Positions 1 through 6,019 of a stretch of DNA of 6,474 nt are shown here, piece after piece. Both the position numbers and the translations under genes were made by a program. Each line of letters begins with the position of its first letter. Positions within the stretch are counted from its first letter, which is position 1. A model generated the notes under the pieces. The model was given only the letters and a program-made list of their open reading frames with translations, was not told the DNA's origin and made no database searches. Source of the stretch: an uncultured Oscillospiraceae bacterium (GTDB lineage: Bacteria > Bacillota > Clostridia > Oscillospirales > Acutalibacteraceae); NCBI GenBank assembly GCA_905203795.1, contig CAJKXG010000076.1, positions 1-6,474 on the forward strand, given 5' to 3'.

Positions 1-542
1 GTCGCGCCCAAGGCGAGCGCGCCCTCGTAGTAAGATTCCGGTACAGCCCGCAGGGCGGATTCGGATACGCTGATGATGGTGGGCAGGATCATAATGCCGA
101 GCAGCAGAGAGGCGGTCAGCGCGCCCTTGCCGCTGCTGTCGAAAATCTTCTGCATCGCCGGTACGATCACCATCAGCCCGAAAAAGCCGTAGACGATGGA
201 GGGGATACCGGCGAGCAGCTCAATGGCAGGTTTGAGGATGCGATGCAGCTTTTTGGGGCAGAAGCGCGCCAGAAAGATGGCACACAGCAGCCCGATCGGC
301 ACACCGAAGATGATGGCGCCTGCCGTCACGTAAATACTGCCGATGATGAAGGGGAAGATGCCGAAGATGTCATTCAGCGGTTTCCATGTCTTTCCGGTCA
401 AAAACTTCAAAAACCCGATCTTATTCATGGCGGGAATGCCGTTGGCAAACAGGAAGATACAGATGAGCGCAACCGCCAAAATCGATACACATGCTGCGAT
501 CAGGAACAAGAGTCTCATGGCGGATTCTTTCCATTTTTTCAT
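1..542 (-). CDS. pstC: Phosphate ABC transporter permease PstC (5' part, runs off the window)
   Basis: Inner-membrane permease subunit of the high-affinity phosphate importer PstSCAB; it pairs with PstA to form the channel energised by PstB. Translating the minus strand from the ATG at 542-540 gives 180 residues beginning MKKWKESAMRLLFL, open to the window edge. Hydrophobic segments lie near residues 10-33, 60-90, 103-125 and 145-165. Family landmarks are FANGIPAMNKIGFLKFLTG, the GIPSIVYGFFGL stretch, and the beginning of the EAA coupling loop (AVPESYYEGALALGA), where the sequence stops. It lies 94 nt after pstS in the same orientation, as in the usual pstSCAB operon. The start is uncertain. 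ATG 542 is preceded by GGAAAGG 11 nt upstream and matches where the hydrophobic N-terminus usually begins. An in-frame ATG at 587 would add 15 residues and has GAGG 7 nt upstream. The identity is secure; only about 60% of the protein is present. Confidence 0.95.
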   Translation of the reverse strand, partial: MKKWKESAMRLLFLIAACVSILAVALICIFLFANGIPAMNKIGFLKFLTGKTWKPLNDIFGIFPFIIGSIYVTAGAIIFGVPIGLLCAIFLARFCPKKLHRILKPAIELLAGIPSIVYGFFGLMVIVPAMQKIFDSSGKGALTASLLLGIMILPTIISVSESALRAVPESYYEGALALGA

Positions 543-636
543 ATGCAAGTCTGCCTTTCCTTTTTTCACCGAAAGCCCGAAAACCATATACGGTCCTCGG
601 GCGTCCGATGTATATATGAGGAGGGGTGAGAAAGTG

Positions 637-1554
637 TCAGGCCACGTCGTCCCACTTGGTGATGTCGCCGACGAAGATGTTCTTGACCTGCTCGGTGGTC
701 AGACCGTCCACGCTGTTCGTCTTGTTCACGATGACCGCGATACCGTCGGTGGCGATGACCGTGCCGGTCACGCCCTGCGCCGTTTCGCTGTCCTTCAGAT
801 CGCGGGAGGCCATGCCGATATCGCTGTTACCTTCGATTGCGTCCGTCACACCGGTGGTGGAGTCGTGCTGCTGCAGGGTGATGTCTGCATTGGGGTTGAT
901 GGCTTTATAGCCTTCCACCAGCTTTTCCATCAGCGGAAACACCGAGGAAGAACCGGAAATCTTGATGGTTCCCGCCGGTTTGCTGCCGGCATACGCGCCG
1001 GTGTTGCCGTTGCTGATATACTTTTGGTTTTCCACGATCTTCTGTCCGTCTTCGCTCAGGATATAAGCCACAAAATCGGCGGCGGTTTCATTCAGACCGT
1101 CTTTGGTCACGATGTTGAAGGGACGGGAGACTTTGTATGTGCCGGATTTGATGTTGTCCACCGTGGCTTCCGCGCCGTCGATTTTCAGCGCTTTGACATC
1201 GCTGTTCAGCGAACCGAGCGAGACATAGCCGATCGCCTGTTTGTTGCCCTGCACGGTGCTGAGCATGACCGAGGTGGAATTGGTGGTTTCGGACAACTCA
1301 CTGGTGTAATCCACCTTGTTGCCGTCCGCGTCCTTTTGCTCGATGCCGAACAACTCGATGAACGCGCCGCGCGTGCCGGAACCTTCTTCACGGGAGACCA
1401 GCGAGATCGTGCCGGTCATTTTTTGCGGTTCGCCGCTAGAAGCGGGGGATTCGGGATCACTGCTGTTGCTGTTGCTGCTGCTGCAGCCGCTCAATGCGGC
1501 CGTCAGGATCAAAGCCGCGGCCACCAGACCGCTCCATGTTTTCCGTTTGTTCAT
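637..1554 (-). CDS. pstS: Phosphate-binding lipoprotein PstS, circularly permuted
   Basis: Extracytoplasmic phosphate receptor of the PstSCAB importer, 305 residues. The N-terminus is a lipoprotein signal: MNKRK, a hydrophobic core, then lipobox LSGC with the lipidated Cys at residue 24, followed by a Ser/Asn/Pro-rich tether to about 45. The mature part has the usual PstS elements in swapped order. The SREEGSGTR phosphate-binding loop, normally in the second half, comes first (residues 54-62), followed by the NSTSVMLSTV and AIGYVSLGSL segments. Then comes KISGSSSVFPLMEKL (198-212), normally the mature N-terminus, followed by SDIGMASRDLKDSE (244-257) and the terminal GDITKWDDVA. All ligand-loop motifs survive, so it should bind phosphate. 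The start is ATG 1554 with AAGGAG 11 nt upstream; the in-frame GTG at 1566 overlaps that Shine-Dalgarno and is rejected. A terminator and a promoter with Pho-box-like repeats precede the gene, and pstC follows. Confidence 0.95.
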   Translation of the reverse strand: MNKRKTWSGLVAAALILTAALSGCSSSNSNSSDPESPASSGEPQKMTGTISLVSREEGSGTRGAFIELFGIEQKDADGNKVDYTSELSETTNSTSVMLSTVQGNKQAIGYVSLGSLNSDVKALKIDGAEATVDNIKSGTYKVSRPFNIVTKDGLNETAADFVAYILSEDGQKIVENQKYISNGNTGAYAGSKPAGTIKISGSSSVFPLMEKLVEGYKAINPNADITLQQHDSTTGVTDAIEGNSDIGMASRDLKDSETAQGVTGTVIATDGIAVIVNKTNSVDGLTTEQVKNIFVGDITKWDDVA

Positions 1555-1565
1555 ACTGGGATGCA

Positions 1566-1571
1566 CTCCTT
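1566..1571 (-). promoter_or_regulatory. Ribosome binding site of pstS
   Basis: AAGGAG on the minus strand, 11 nt before ATG 1554. It overlaps the in-frame GTG at 1566, which therefore cannot be the start it serves; this decides in favour of ATG 1554 and the N-terminus MNKRK. Confidence 0.7.
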
Positions 1572-1591
1572 TTTCTCTTTAGTATGCCCAT

Positions 1592-1646
1592 AGTATAAAA
1601 CGGCAATGTAAAAGCGGCGAGCGTGGTTTCGTAAAATCTGTGTTAA
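1592..1646 (-). promoter_or_regulatory. Candidate Pho-box promoter of pstS
   Basis: Reading the minus strand toward pstS: TTAACA (1646-1641), TTTACG (1635-1630), TTTACA (1612-1607), then a TATACT -10 box (1597-1592). The first two repeats are exactly 11 bp apart and the third lies a further 23 bp on, about two helical turns. This resembles the TT(A/C/T)ACA direct repeats bound by PhoP in Bacillus. If TATACT is the -10 box, the repeats fall at about -22 to -61, where PhoP boxes usually lie, and no good sigma-A -35 box is spaced 17 bp from it, as expected for an activator-dependent promoter. One of the four expected repeats is missing, and short AT-rich matches can arise by chance. The predicted transcription start is near 1585. 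Confidence 0.5.
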
Positions 1647-1651
1647 ACATG

Positions 1652-1687
1652 AAAAAATCGGGAGGCAGATTTCTGCATCCCGATTTT
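1652..1687 (-). terminator. Rho-independent terminator after the lamin-tail/CotH gene
   Basis: On the minus strand a perfect 10-bp stem (AAAATCGGGA pairing with TCCCGATTTT) is followed, after one mismatch, by an inner GCAG/CTGC stem with a four-base AAAT loop. The 3' arm runs into TTTTTT. It begins 10 nt after the TAA at 1700-1698. It separates the CotH gene from pstS and lies just upstream of the pstS promoter elements. In the plus direction only four T follow the stem, so it is probably a one-way terminator. Confidence 0.9.
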
Positions 1688-1697
1688 CGGATCGTGT

Positions 1698-3059
1698 TTA
1701 TTCAAACATGGCGTTGAGCTGTTCGCTTGTCAGGTTGAACACGGCGCGTACATTGGCGTTGCTCGTGAATTCCGCTTTCAGCGCCGCCTGCCGCCCCTTG
1801 GCAAAGGTGCGCAGCCCTTCGACATTGCCTTCCCAGTCGATATTGGGATTCCATTTCTGGAAATTCCGCGGTGCTTCCGCTTTCCAGATGGCTTCCAGCT
1901 CGTCGATGCGCCGGATGATGCGCTCGGTGGCAAAGGTGTTGTGCATGTGATAGGTCCAACGCTCGATAAACAGCGCGCGGAATTCGTCATTTTTCAGCAG
2001 TCCGCTGATCAGCGCGGTGCTGAACGCCTGTCCCGCGCCCGTGCCGGACGGATTGATCACAAACCAAATGCTGTCCTTCAATCCGCTTTGGAAGCCGAGG
2101 TCGGTATCAAACAGAATCCAGCGCCATTTGCCGTCGCCTTCCGAGGAGCGGAAGTAGCGAATATTGCCGGTGTCGGTGTTGCCGCAGTAGATTTCGGAAA
2201 TGATATAATCCGCATAGTTTTGCAGATCGACGCGCTCTTTGACGTAGTTGTACGCGTCTGCCTGCCGCAGATCGTGCGAGGACACATACTGCATCAGCGA
2301 TTTCCAGCCGTCGGCGCTGCCCGCGTTGACGATGCCGTTGCCTTGCAGCAGATCCACCGATTCCGGACTCACCTGATAGCGGGAGGCGATATATTCCTCA
2401 CTGATCTTTTCGCGAATGTAGTGGATGCCCCAGTATTGTCCGTTGATGTACAAAATAATGGGACGATACGCCTGCACATCCAGAATGCCTTCGTCGTCCA
2501 CCAAACTGGTGGTCAGCACGTCTTTCATCATGGTGCGCAGACGATCCTGTCCGGAGGTGCGTAAGATCAGCGAATTAAATTCCTCGTAATCGCGCGAATC
2601 AAATACTTTGGCGTGGAGTTTGCCCGCACCATAACAGTCGCGGAAGTTCAGCTTGAGGGATTTTTTCTCATATGTGCGGGAATACGCACCGAAGATCTTG
2701 ACGCCGCAGCCGATGGAAAACACCGTCTGCCCGTCGCTGAACAGCTCCACATGCGCGTCTCGTTCCCAATCCTGCCAGTAGTTCGCACCGAGATACGGGA
2801 ATTCGCTGCTGGCGTTCGGACCGGTGGCATAGATGCCGCGGGAGGAACTGAACAGATTGTCCGGATCGCTGACCAGACTGACGACGTCTACCGTGTGGTG
2901 TTCGTTGATGATATAGGAAGCGGTGGTGATGGAGGAAGGGATCGCGTCCTTCTCAACCGCCAGCACACGCACCGCCGTCGTCTTGGTCAGGGTAAACGGC
3001 GCTGTGTAGCGTCGGCTGTTGGTGGTGGGATCGCTGCCGTCGGTGGTGTAATACAGCGT
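1698..3059 (-). CDS. CotH-type kinase domain protein, 3' part of a frameshifted gene
   Basis: C-terminal part of the lamin-tail/CotH protein, in the -1 frame relative to the upstream half. It begins with the rest of a chitobiase C-terminal-like domain (TLYYTTDGSDPTTNS, TAPFTLTKTTAVRVLAVEK) that is continuous with the sequence ending the other frame. The CotH fold follows, with KKSLKLNFRD, LRTSGQDRLRTMMKDVL, LYINGQYWGIHYIREKI and NTDTGNIRYF...GKWRWILFDTDLGF. Counting on the repaired protein, the Asp of NTDTGN is residue 819 and those of FDTD are 841 and 843. This 22-24 residue spacing resembles the catalytic and metal-binding Asp pair of Bacillus CotH, an atypical secretory-pathway-like kinase that phosphorylates spore-coat proteins. 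The first in-frame start codon is GTG 2972, inside the domain and without a Shine-Dalgarno, so independent translation is unlikely. The substrate is unknown; a strong terminator follows. Confidence 0.85.
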   Translation of the reverse strand, partial: TLYYTTDGSDPTTNSRRYTAPFTLTKTTAVRVLAVEKDAIPSSITTASYIINEHHTVDVVSLVSDPDNLFSSSRGIYATGPNASSEFPYLGANYWQDWERDAHVELFSDGQTVFSIGCGVKIFGAYSRTYEKKSLKLNFRDCYGAGKLHAKVFDSRDYEEFNSLILRTSGQDRLRTMMKDVLTTSLVDDEGILDVQAYRPIILYINGQYWGIHYIREKISEEYIASRYQVSPESVDLLQGNGIVNAGSADGWKSLMQYVSSHDLRQADAYNYVKERVDLQNYADYIISEIYCGNTDTGNIRYFRSSEGDGKWRWILFDTDLGFQSGLKDSIWFVINPSGTGAGQAFSTALISGLLKNDEFRALFIERWTYHMHNTFATERIIRRIDELEAIWKAEAPRNFQKWNPNIDWEGNVEGLRTFAKGRQAALKAEFTSNANVRAVFNLTSEQLNAMFE

Positions 3060-4627
3060 CCCGCCAGTTCGACATTCACGCCTTCCACATCCTCATACAC
3101 ACCCGCCGCCGTCTTGACGGTGGGGGCGGCGCTGAGTTCGCGTTTGCCGATGCCGTTGGCGGCATTGGGGGTGGGGGAGGCGAAGAAGAAGAAGCCCTTT
3201 TGTCCGTCCACGCGACCGACAGAGGTGTTCATCGGCAGATCGGAAAAGCTGACCGCGTCCGCCATGCTGCCGTCCGGCGCATACAGTGTCACCGCACCGT
3301 CGCCGTTCAGCTTAAACGGCGCTTGCAGCACATTGGCGTTGTCCGCCTCGCCATCCGCCGCGTACACCAGCAGGTAGCCGCCCGCCGCCAGCGTGCGGTC
3401 GGGCAGGGCGTAGCGGTTTGGTTCATCCTCTTTGTCCGAGAGGTGATAGCCCGCGAGGGAGATGGGCTGATTGGTGGTGTTATGCAGCTCGATCCAGTCG
3501 TAATATTTGTCTCCCAGCTTGAAGGAAGACGCATTGTGCGACATGACCTCGCTGATCACCACGCCGCCCTTGCGGTAGGTCTCCAGCTCTGCGCGATAGG
3601 CCTCCAGACCGGCGGCGGTGTTGGGCTGCGCGGGTGACGGCGTGTAGCTGACCGTCATGTCGCCCGCTTCGTTGCGCACCAGCGCCACATCGCTGCTGAT
3701 ATCGGAAATCGTCACGAGGTCGATGATCACGGCGTTCGGGGCTGCCAGACAGATGGTGTCGGCGTCCTTGCTGATGCCAAAGGTCGCGTGATACGGTTCC
3801 ACACCGGTGTATTCCTTGCCGGCGGCGAATACCACCGCCACCTCACCCGGGGCGAGCGTGCGATCGGGGAACTGATATTTCAACGGCTTTTCCTCATTGT
3901 TGGAAAGACCGTACCCCTTGAGCGAAATGGATTGATCGGAAACGTTGGCGACTTCGATATAGTCGTAGTATTTTCCGTCTTTATCCGGATAGGTCACCTT
4001 GTTGGACGCCATGATCTCGCTGAGCACCAGCGCGCCGGTTTCCGCCGTGCGGGTGGCGCGGAAGGCTTCCAATCCCTCCGGTGTGTTGGCGTAGCCGGGC
4101 GTGGCTGCCTCGGACAGCGCAAAGCCGTCCTCTCCCCGCACCGCCGATTGATTGCTTTCCAGCGGCATGGTGGTGACTTTGTCGATTGTGCCGCCGCGGG
4201 AGGTTTGCAGCCGCACGGTTTCGCCGCCCGCCGATTTTAGCTTCAGCGAAGCGTGCAGCGGGCGCTTCCCCTCGCCGTCGCAATAGATGACCAGATAGCC
4301 GTCCGCCTCAATCGTAGCATCGGACAGCACCGTGGTGCTGCTCCCGTCCGACAGCCGCAGACCGCCGACCGAGATCGGTCGATCGCCGGTATTGTGCAGC
4401 TCCACCCAGTCGCAGAGCACGGCGTCCGCATCGGGATAGGCGTCGTTGCTGCTCATGTATTCCGAAATCTCCAGCGGTACCGTCGCAGCGACGACAGAGG
4501 TCACCAGCTTGAAGATCAGAAAGATCACCAATGCCAGCAACAACGCTGCTACAAACAGCACAATGGCGACACGTTTCGGTTGATAGCGATACTTCTTTTT
4601 CTTTTTGTGCGCAGCATGAGCCGCCAT
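2987..4627 (-). CDS. Membrane-anchored lamin-tail-domain protein, 5' part of a frameshifted gene
   Basis: N-terminal part of a surface protein that should continue into the CotH domain, for about 976 residues in total. Numbering from ATG 4627: a Lys/Arg-rich cytoplasmic start (MAAHAAHKKKKKYRYQPKR), then one transmembrane anchor at about 20-42, so the rest should face outside. Three lamin-tail (LTD) beta-sandwich repeats follow, opening at about 54 (LEISEYMSSN...DWVELHN), 201 (LVLSEIMASN...DYIEVAN) and 356 (VVISEVMSHN...DWIELHN). Each carries an 'ISL.GY.LS' strand or a variant of it. From about 503 a chitobiase C-terminal-like domain starts. After residue 523 the frame degenerates into a Pro/Thr-rich tail (RCITPPTAAIPPPTADATQR) and stops at 2987, while the true continuation lies in the -1 frame. 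ATG 4627 is preferred because AAAGG lies 9 nt upstream; ATG 4636 directly abuts that site. LTD domains are thought to bind nucleic acid, protein or membrane in other proteins; the role here is unknown. Confidence 0.85.
   Translation of the reverse strand: MAAHAAHKKKKKYRYQPKRVAIVLFVAALLLALVIFLIFKLVTSVVAATVPLEISEYMSSNDAYPDADAVLCDWVELHNTGDRPISVGGLRLSDGSSTTVLSDATIEADGYLVIYCDGEGKRPLHASLKLKSAGGETVRLQTSRGGTIDKVTTMPLESNQSAVRGEDGFALSEAATPGYANTPEGLEAFRATRTAETGALVLSEIMASNKVTYPDKDGKYYDYIEVANVSDQSISLKGYGLSNNEEKPLKYQFPDRTLAPGEVAVVFAAGKEYTGVEPYHATFGISKDADTICLAAPNAVIIDLVTISDISSDVALVRNEAGDMTVSYTPSPAQPNTAAGLEAYRAELETYRKGGVVISEVMSHNASSFKLGDKYYDWIELHNTTNQPISLAGYHLSDKEDEPNRYALPDRTLAAGGYLLVYAADGEADNANVLQAPFKLNGDGAVTLYAPDGSMADAVSFSDLPMNTSVGRVDGQKGFFFFASPTPNAANGIGKRELSAAPTVKTAAGVYEDVEGVNVELAGRCITPPTAAIPPPTADATQRRLP
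3060..3062 (-). other. Probable single-base deletion (frameshift) within the lamin-tail/CotH gene
   Basis: On the minus strand the sequence reads CTG GCG GGA CGC, where the domain requires CTG GCG GGN ACG CTG TAT TAC (L-A-G-T-L-Y-Y). One extra G, making the GGG run GGGG, restores a continuous chitobiase C-terminal-like domain and joins both halves. The window for the shift is narrow: the downstream frame has a TGA at 3095-3093 and the upstream frame stops at 2987. It could be a sequencing or assembly error in a G run, or a real inactivating mutation. Confidence 0.85.
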
Positions 4628-4649
4628 AGCTTCCATCCTTTCTGCCTGT

Positions 4650-4693
4650 AAAAAATGCTCCTCGCCATAGGAAACGCTATAACAAGGAGCATT
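4650..4693 (-). terminator. Rho-independent terminator after lysA
   Basis: On the minus strand AATGCTCCT pairs with AGGAGCATT. The stem extends inward through TGTTATAG and CTATGGCG, using several G-T wobbles, to a six-base CGTTTC loop, and a T run follows. It starts 12 nt after the lysA TAA and ends about 22 nt before the ATG of the lamin-tail gene. It closes the engB-lysA transcript and leaves almost no room for a separate promoter of the next gene. Confidence 0.88.
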
Positions 4694-4705
4694 GGATCAT
4701 GTCGC

Positions 4706-6004
4706 TTATACGTCGTTGCGGTTCAGATCGGCGTAGGTCTCCGCCTTGACCGCCACGCGGGAAGTGTCGCCGTTGACCAGCACCACCGCCGGACGGGGGA
4801 GTCGGTTGTAGTTGGACGACATCGAATAGTTGTACGCGCCGGTGGTGAGCACCGCCAGGATATCGCCGCGCGTGCAGGGCGGCAGCGAAATATGTTCTTG
4901 CAGCAGGTCGCCGCTTTCGCAGCAGCGCCCCGAAATGGTCACGGTTTCGGTGGCAGGCTCGTTTACTTTGTTCGCCAGCAAAACGGTGTATTTGGCTTGG
5001 TAAAGCGCATACCGCGGGTTGTCGGTCATGCCGCCGTCCACACTGACATAGGTGCGTACATCGGGGATGACTTTCACACCGCCGACACTGTACAGCGTGA
5101 TGCCCGCCGGCGCGACGACCGAACGACCCGGCTCGATGACGATGAACGGCAGCGGGAAGGACAGCTTGTCCGCACACGCTTTGACCGCGCCCGCGACCAG
5201 CCGCATGTATTCGCCGCACGCCTTGGGGTGATCCTCCGCCGTATAGGCGATGCCGAAACCGCCACCGAGATCGAGTTCGCCGAGCGTCGCGCCGGTCTCC
5301 GTGCGGATATCGTTCATAAACGAGATCATAATTTCCGCTGCGTGCTGGAACGGCTGCTCATCAAACACTTGCGAAGCAATGTGGCAATGCAGTCCTTTCA
5401 GCGACAGGGAGGGCGTGGCCAGCGCGGTTTTCACGCCTTCCATGGCTTCGCCGGTCTTGAGCGTAAAGCCGAATTTGGAATCGACGCGACCCGTGCGGAT
5501 GAACTCGTGCGTGTGGGCGTCGATGCCCGGGGTGACGCGCAGATAGACATTGGCGACCTTGCCCATGTCTGCCGCCACTTCTGCGACGACCTGCAAATCG
5601 GTGGGGTTGTCCACCACGATGCGCCCCACGCCGTATTCCAGCGCCATGCGCAGTTCCGCTTCCGTCTTGTTGTTGCCGTGGAACACCAGCCGTTCCGCCG
5701 GAAATCCCACCTGCATTGCGGTATACAGCTCGCCGCCGGACACCACATCCGCACCGCAGCCCTCCTGCATCACAATGCGGTACATTTCCTGAAAACTGCA
5801 CGCCTTGCTCGCATACGCGACCATGCCGCCGTTTTCGTAGTTCTCATCAATAGACGCGCGGTATGCGCGCAGCGTTTCGCGAATGGTCGGTTCATCCATC
5901 ACGTACAGCGGTGTGCCGTAGGTTTTGGCAAGCTGTACGGTGTCGCAGCCGCCGATGGTCAGATGTCCCTCCGCGTTGACATGTAAACAATCCGCAGTAA
6001 ACAT
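4706..6004 (-). CDS. lysA: Diaminopimelate decarboxylase LysA
   Basis: PLP-dependent cytoplasmic enzyme that decarboxylates meso-2,6-diaminopimelate to L-lysine, the last step of lysine synthesis; its substrate is also a peptidoglycan precursor. The protein has 432 residues, normal for the family. It shows the alanine-racemase-like barrel with PLP lysine K67 (VAYASKACS), GADVVSGGELYTA (84-96), FHGNNKTEAEL, GLHCHIASQVF (204-214), the phosphate-binding glycine loop LDLGGGFGIAY (245-254) and EPGRSVVAPAG (291-301). The C-terminal domain has GRCCESGDLL (359-368), the CES motif contributing the active-site Cys, and TTGAYNYSMSSNYN (387-400) with the substrate/PLP Tyr. One oddity is HIASQ where most relatives I recall have HIGSQ. 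The start is ATG 6004, with AGAGGAG 8 nt upstream; the in-frame GTG at 6013 overlaps that site. The gene follows engB by 15 nt and ends in a strong terminator. Confidence 0.97.
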   Translation of the reverse strand: MFTADCLHVNAEGHLTIGGCDTVQLAKTYGTPLYVMDEPTIRETLRAYRASIDENYENGGMVAYASKACSFQEMYRIVMQEGCGADVVSGGELYTAMQVGFPAERLVFHGNNKTEAELRMALEYGVGRIVVDNPTDLQVVAEVAADMGKVANVYLRVTPGIDAHTHEFIRTGRVDSKFGFTLKTGEAMEGVKTALATPSLSLKGLHCHIASQVFDEQPFQHAAEIMISFMNDIRTETGATLGELDLGGGFGIAYTAEDHPKACGEYMRLVAGAVKACADKLSFPLPFIVIEPGRSVVAPAGITLYSVGGVKVIPDVRTYVSVDGGMTDNPRYALYQAKYTVLLANKVNEPATETVTISGRCCESGDLLQEHISLPPCTRGDILAVLTTGAYNYSMSSNYNRLPRPAVVLVNGDTSRVAVKAETYADLNRNDV

Positions 6005-6012
6005 GGTTTTCA

Positions 6013-6019
6013 CTCCTCT
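6013..6019 (-). promoter_or_regulatory. Ribosome binding site of lysA
   Basis: AGAGGAG on the minus strand, 8 nt before ATG 6004 and beginning immediately after the engB TAA (6022-6020). It rules out GTG 6013 as the start, because that codon overlaps the site, and suggests that lysA is translated from the engB transcript. Confidence 0.85.

Noticed and set aside
343..1593. Long plus-strand ORF of 416 codons opposite pstS and the pstS-pstC gap
   Set aside because: It is antisense to the clear pstS gene, its product is low-complexity (Gly/Val/His/Asp rich) with no recognisable domain, and it arises from the high-GC third positions of the true gene.
1941..2564. Plus-strand ORF of 207 codons opposite the CotH domain
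   Set aside because: It is antisense shadow coding against a conserved domain, with no ribosome binding site or recognisable product.
1698..2972. CotH half as an independent gene starting at GTG 2972
   Set aside because: The GTG lies inside the chitobiase-like domain, has no Shine-Dalgarno, and the same frame encodes conserved sequence upstream as far as the frameshift.
3050..3070. Programmed -1 ribosomal frameshift joining the two halves
   Set aside because: The bases at the junction (CTG GCG GGA CGC) do not form an X-XXY-YYZ slippery heptamer and no clear stimulatory element is seen, so a lost G in a G run is simpler.
4627..4636. ATG 4636 as the start of the lamin-tail protein
   Set aside because: The AAAGG site directly abuts this ATG, leaving no spacing, whereas ATG 4627 lies 9 nt downstream of it.
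4637..4705. Inverted repeat near 4654-4693 as an operator or attachment site
   Set aside because: Its position just after the lysA stop, its long stem and its trailing T run fit an intrinsic terminator fully.
4655..5986. Long plus-strand ORF of 443 codons opposite lysA
   Set aside because: It mirrors the lysA reading frame almost end to end, the translation is Arg/His/Val rich without motifs, and lysA itself has every family motif.
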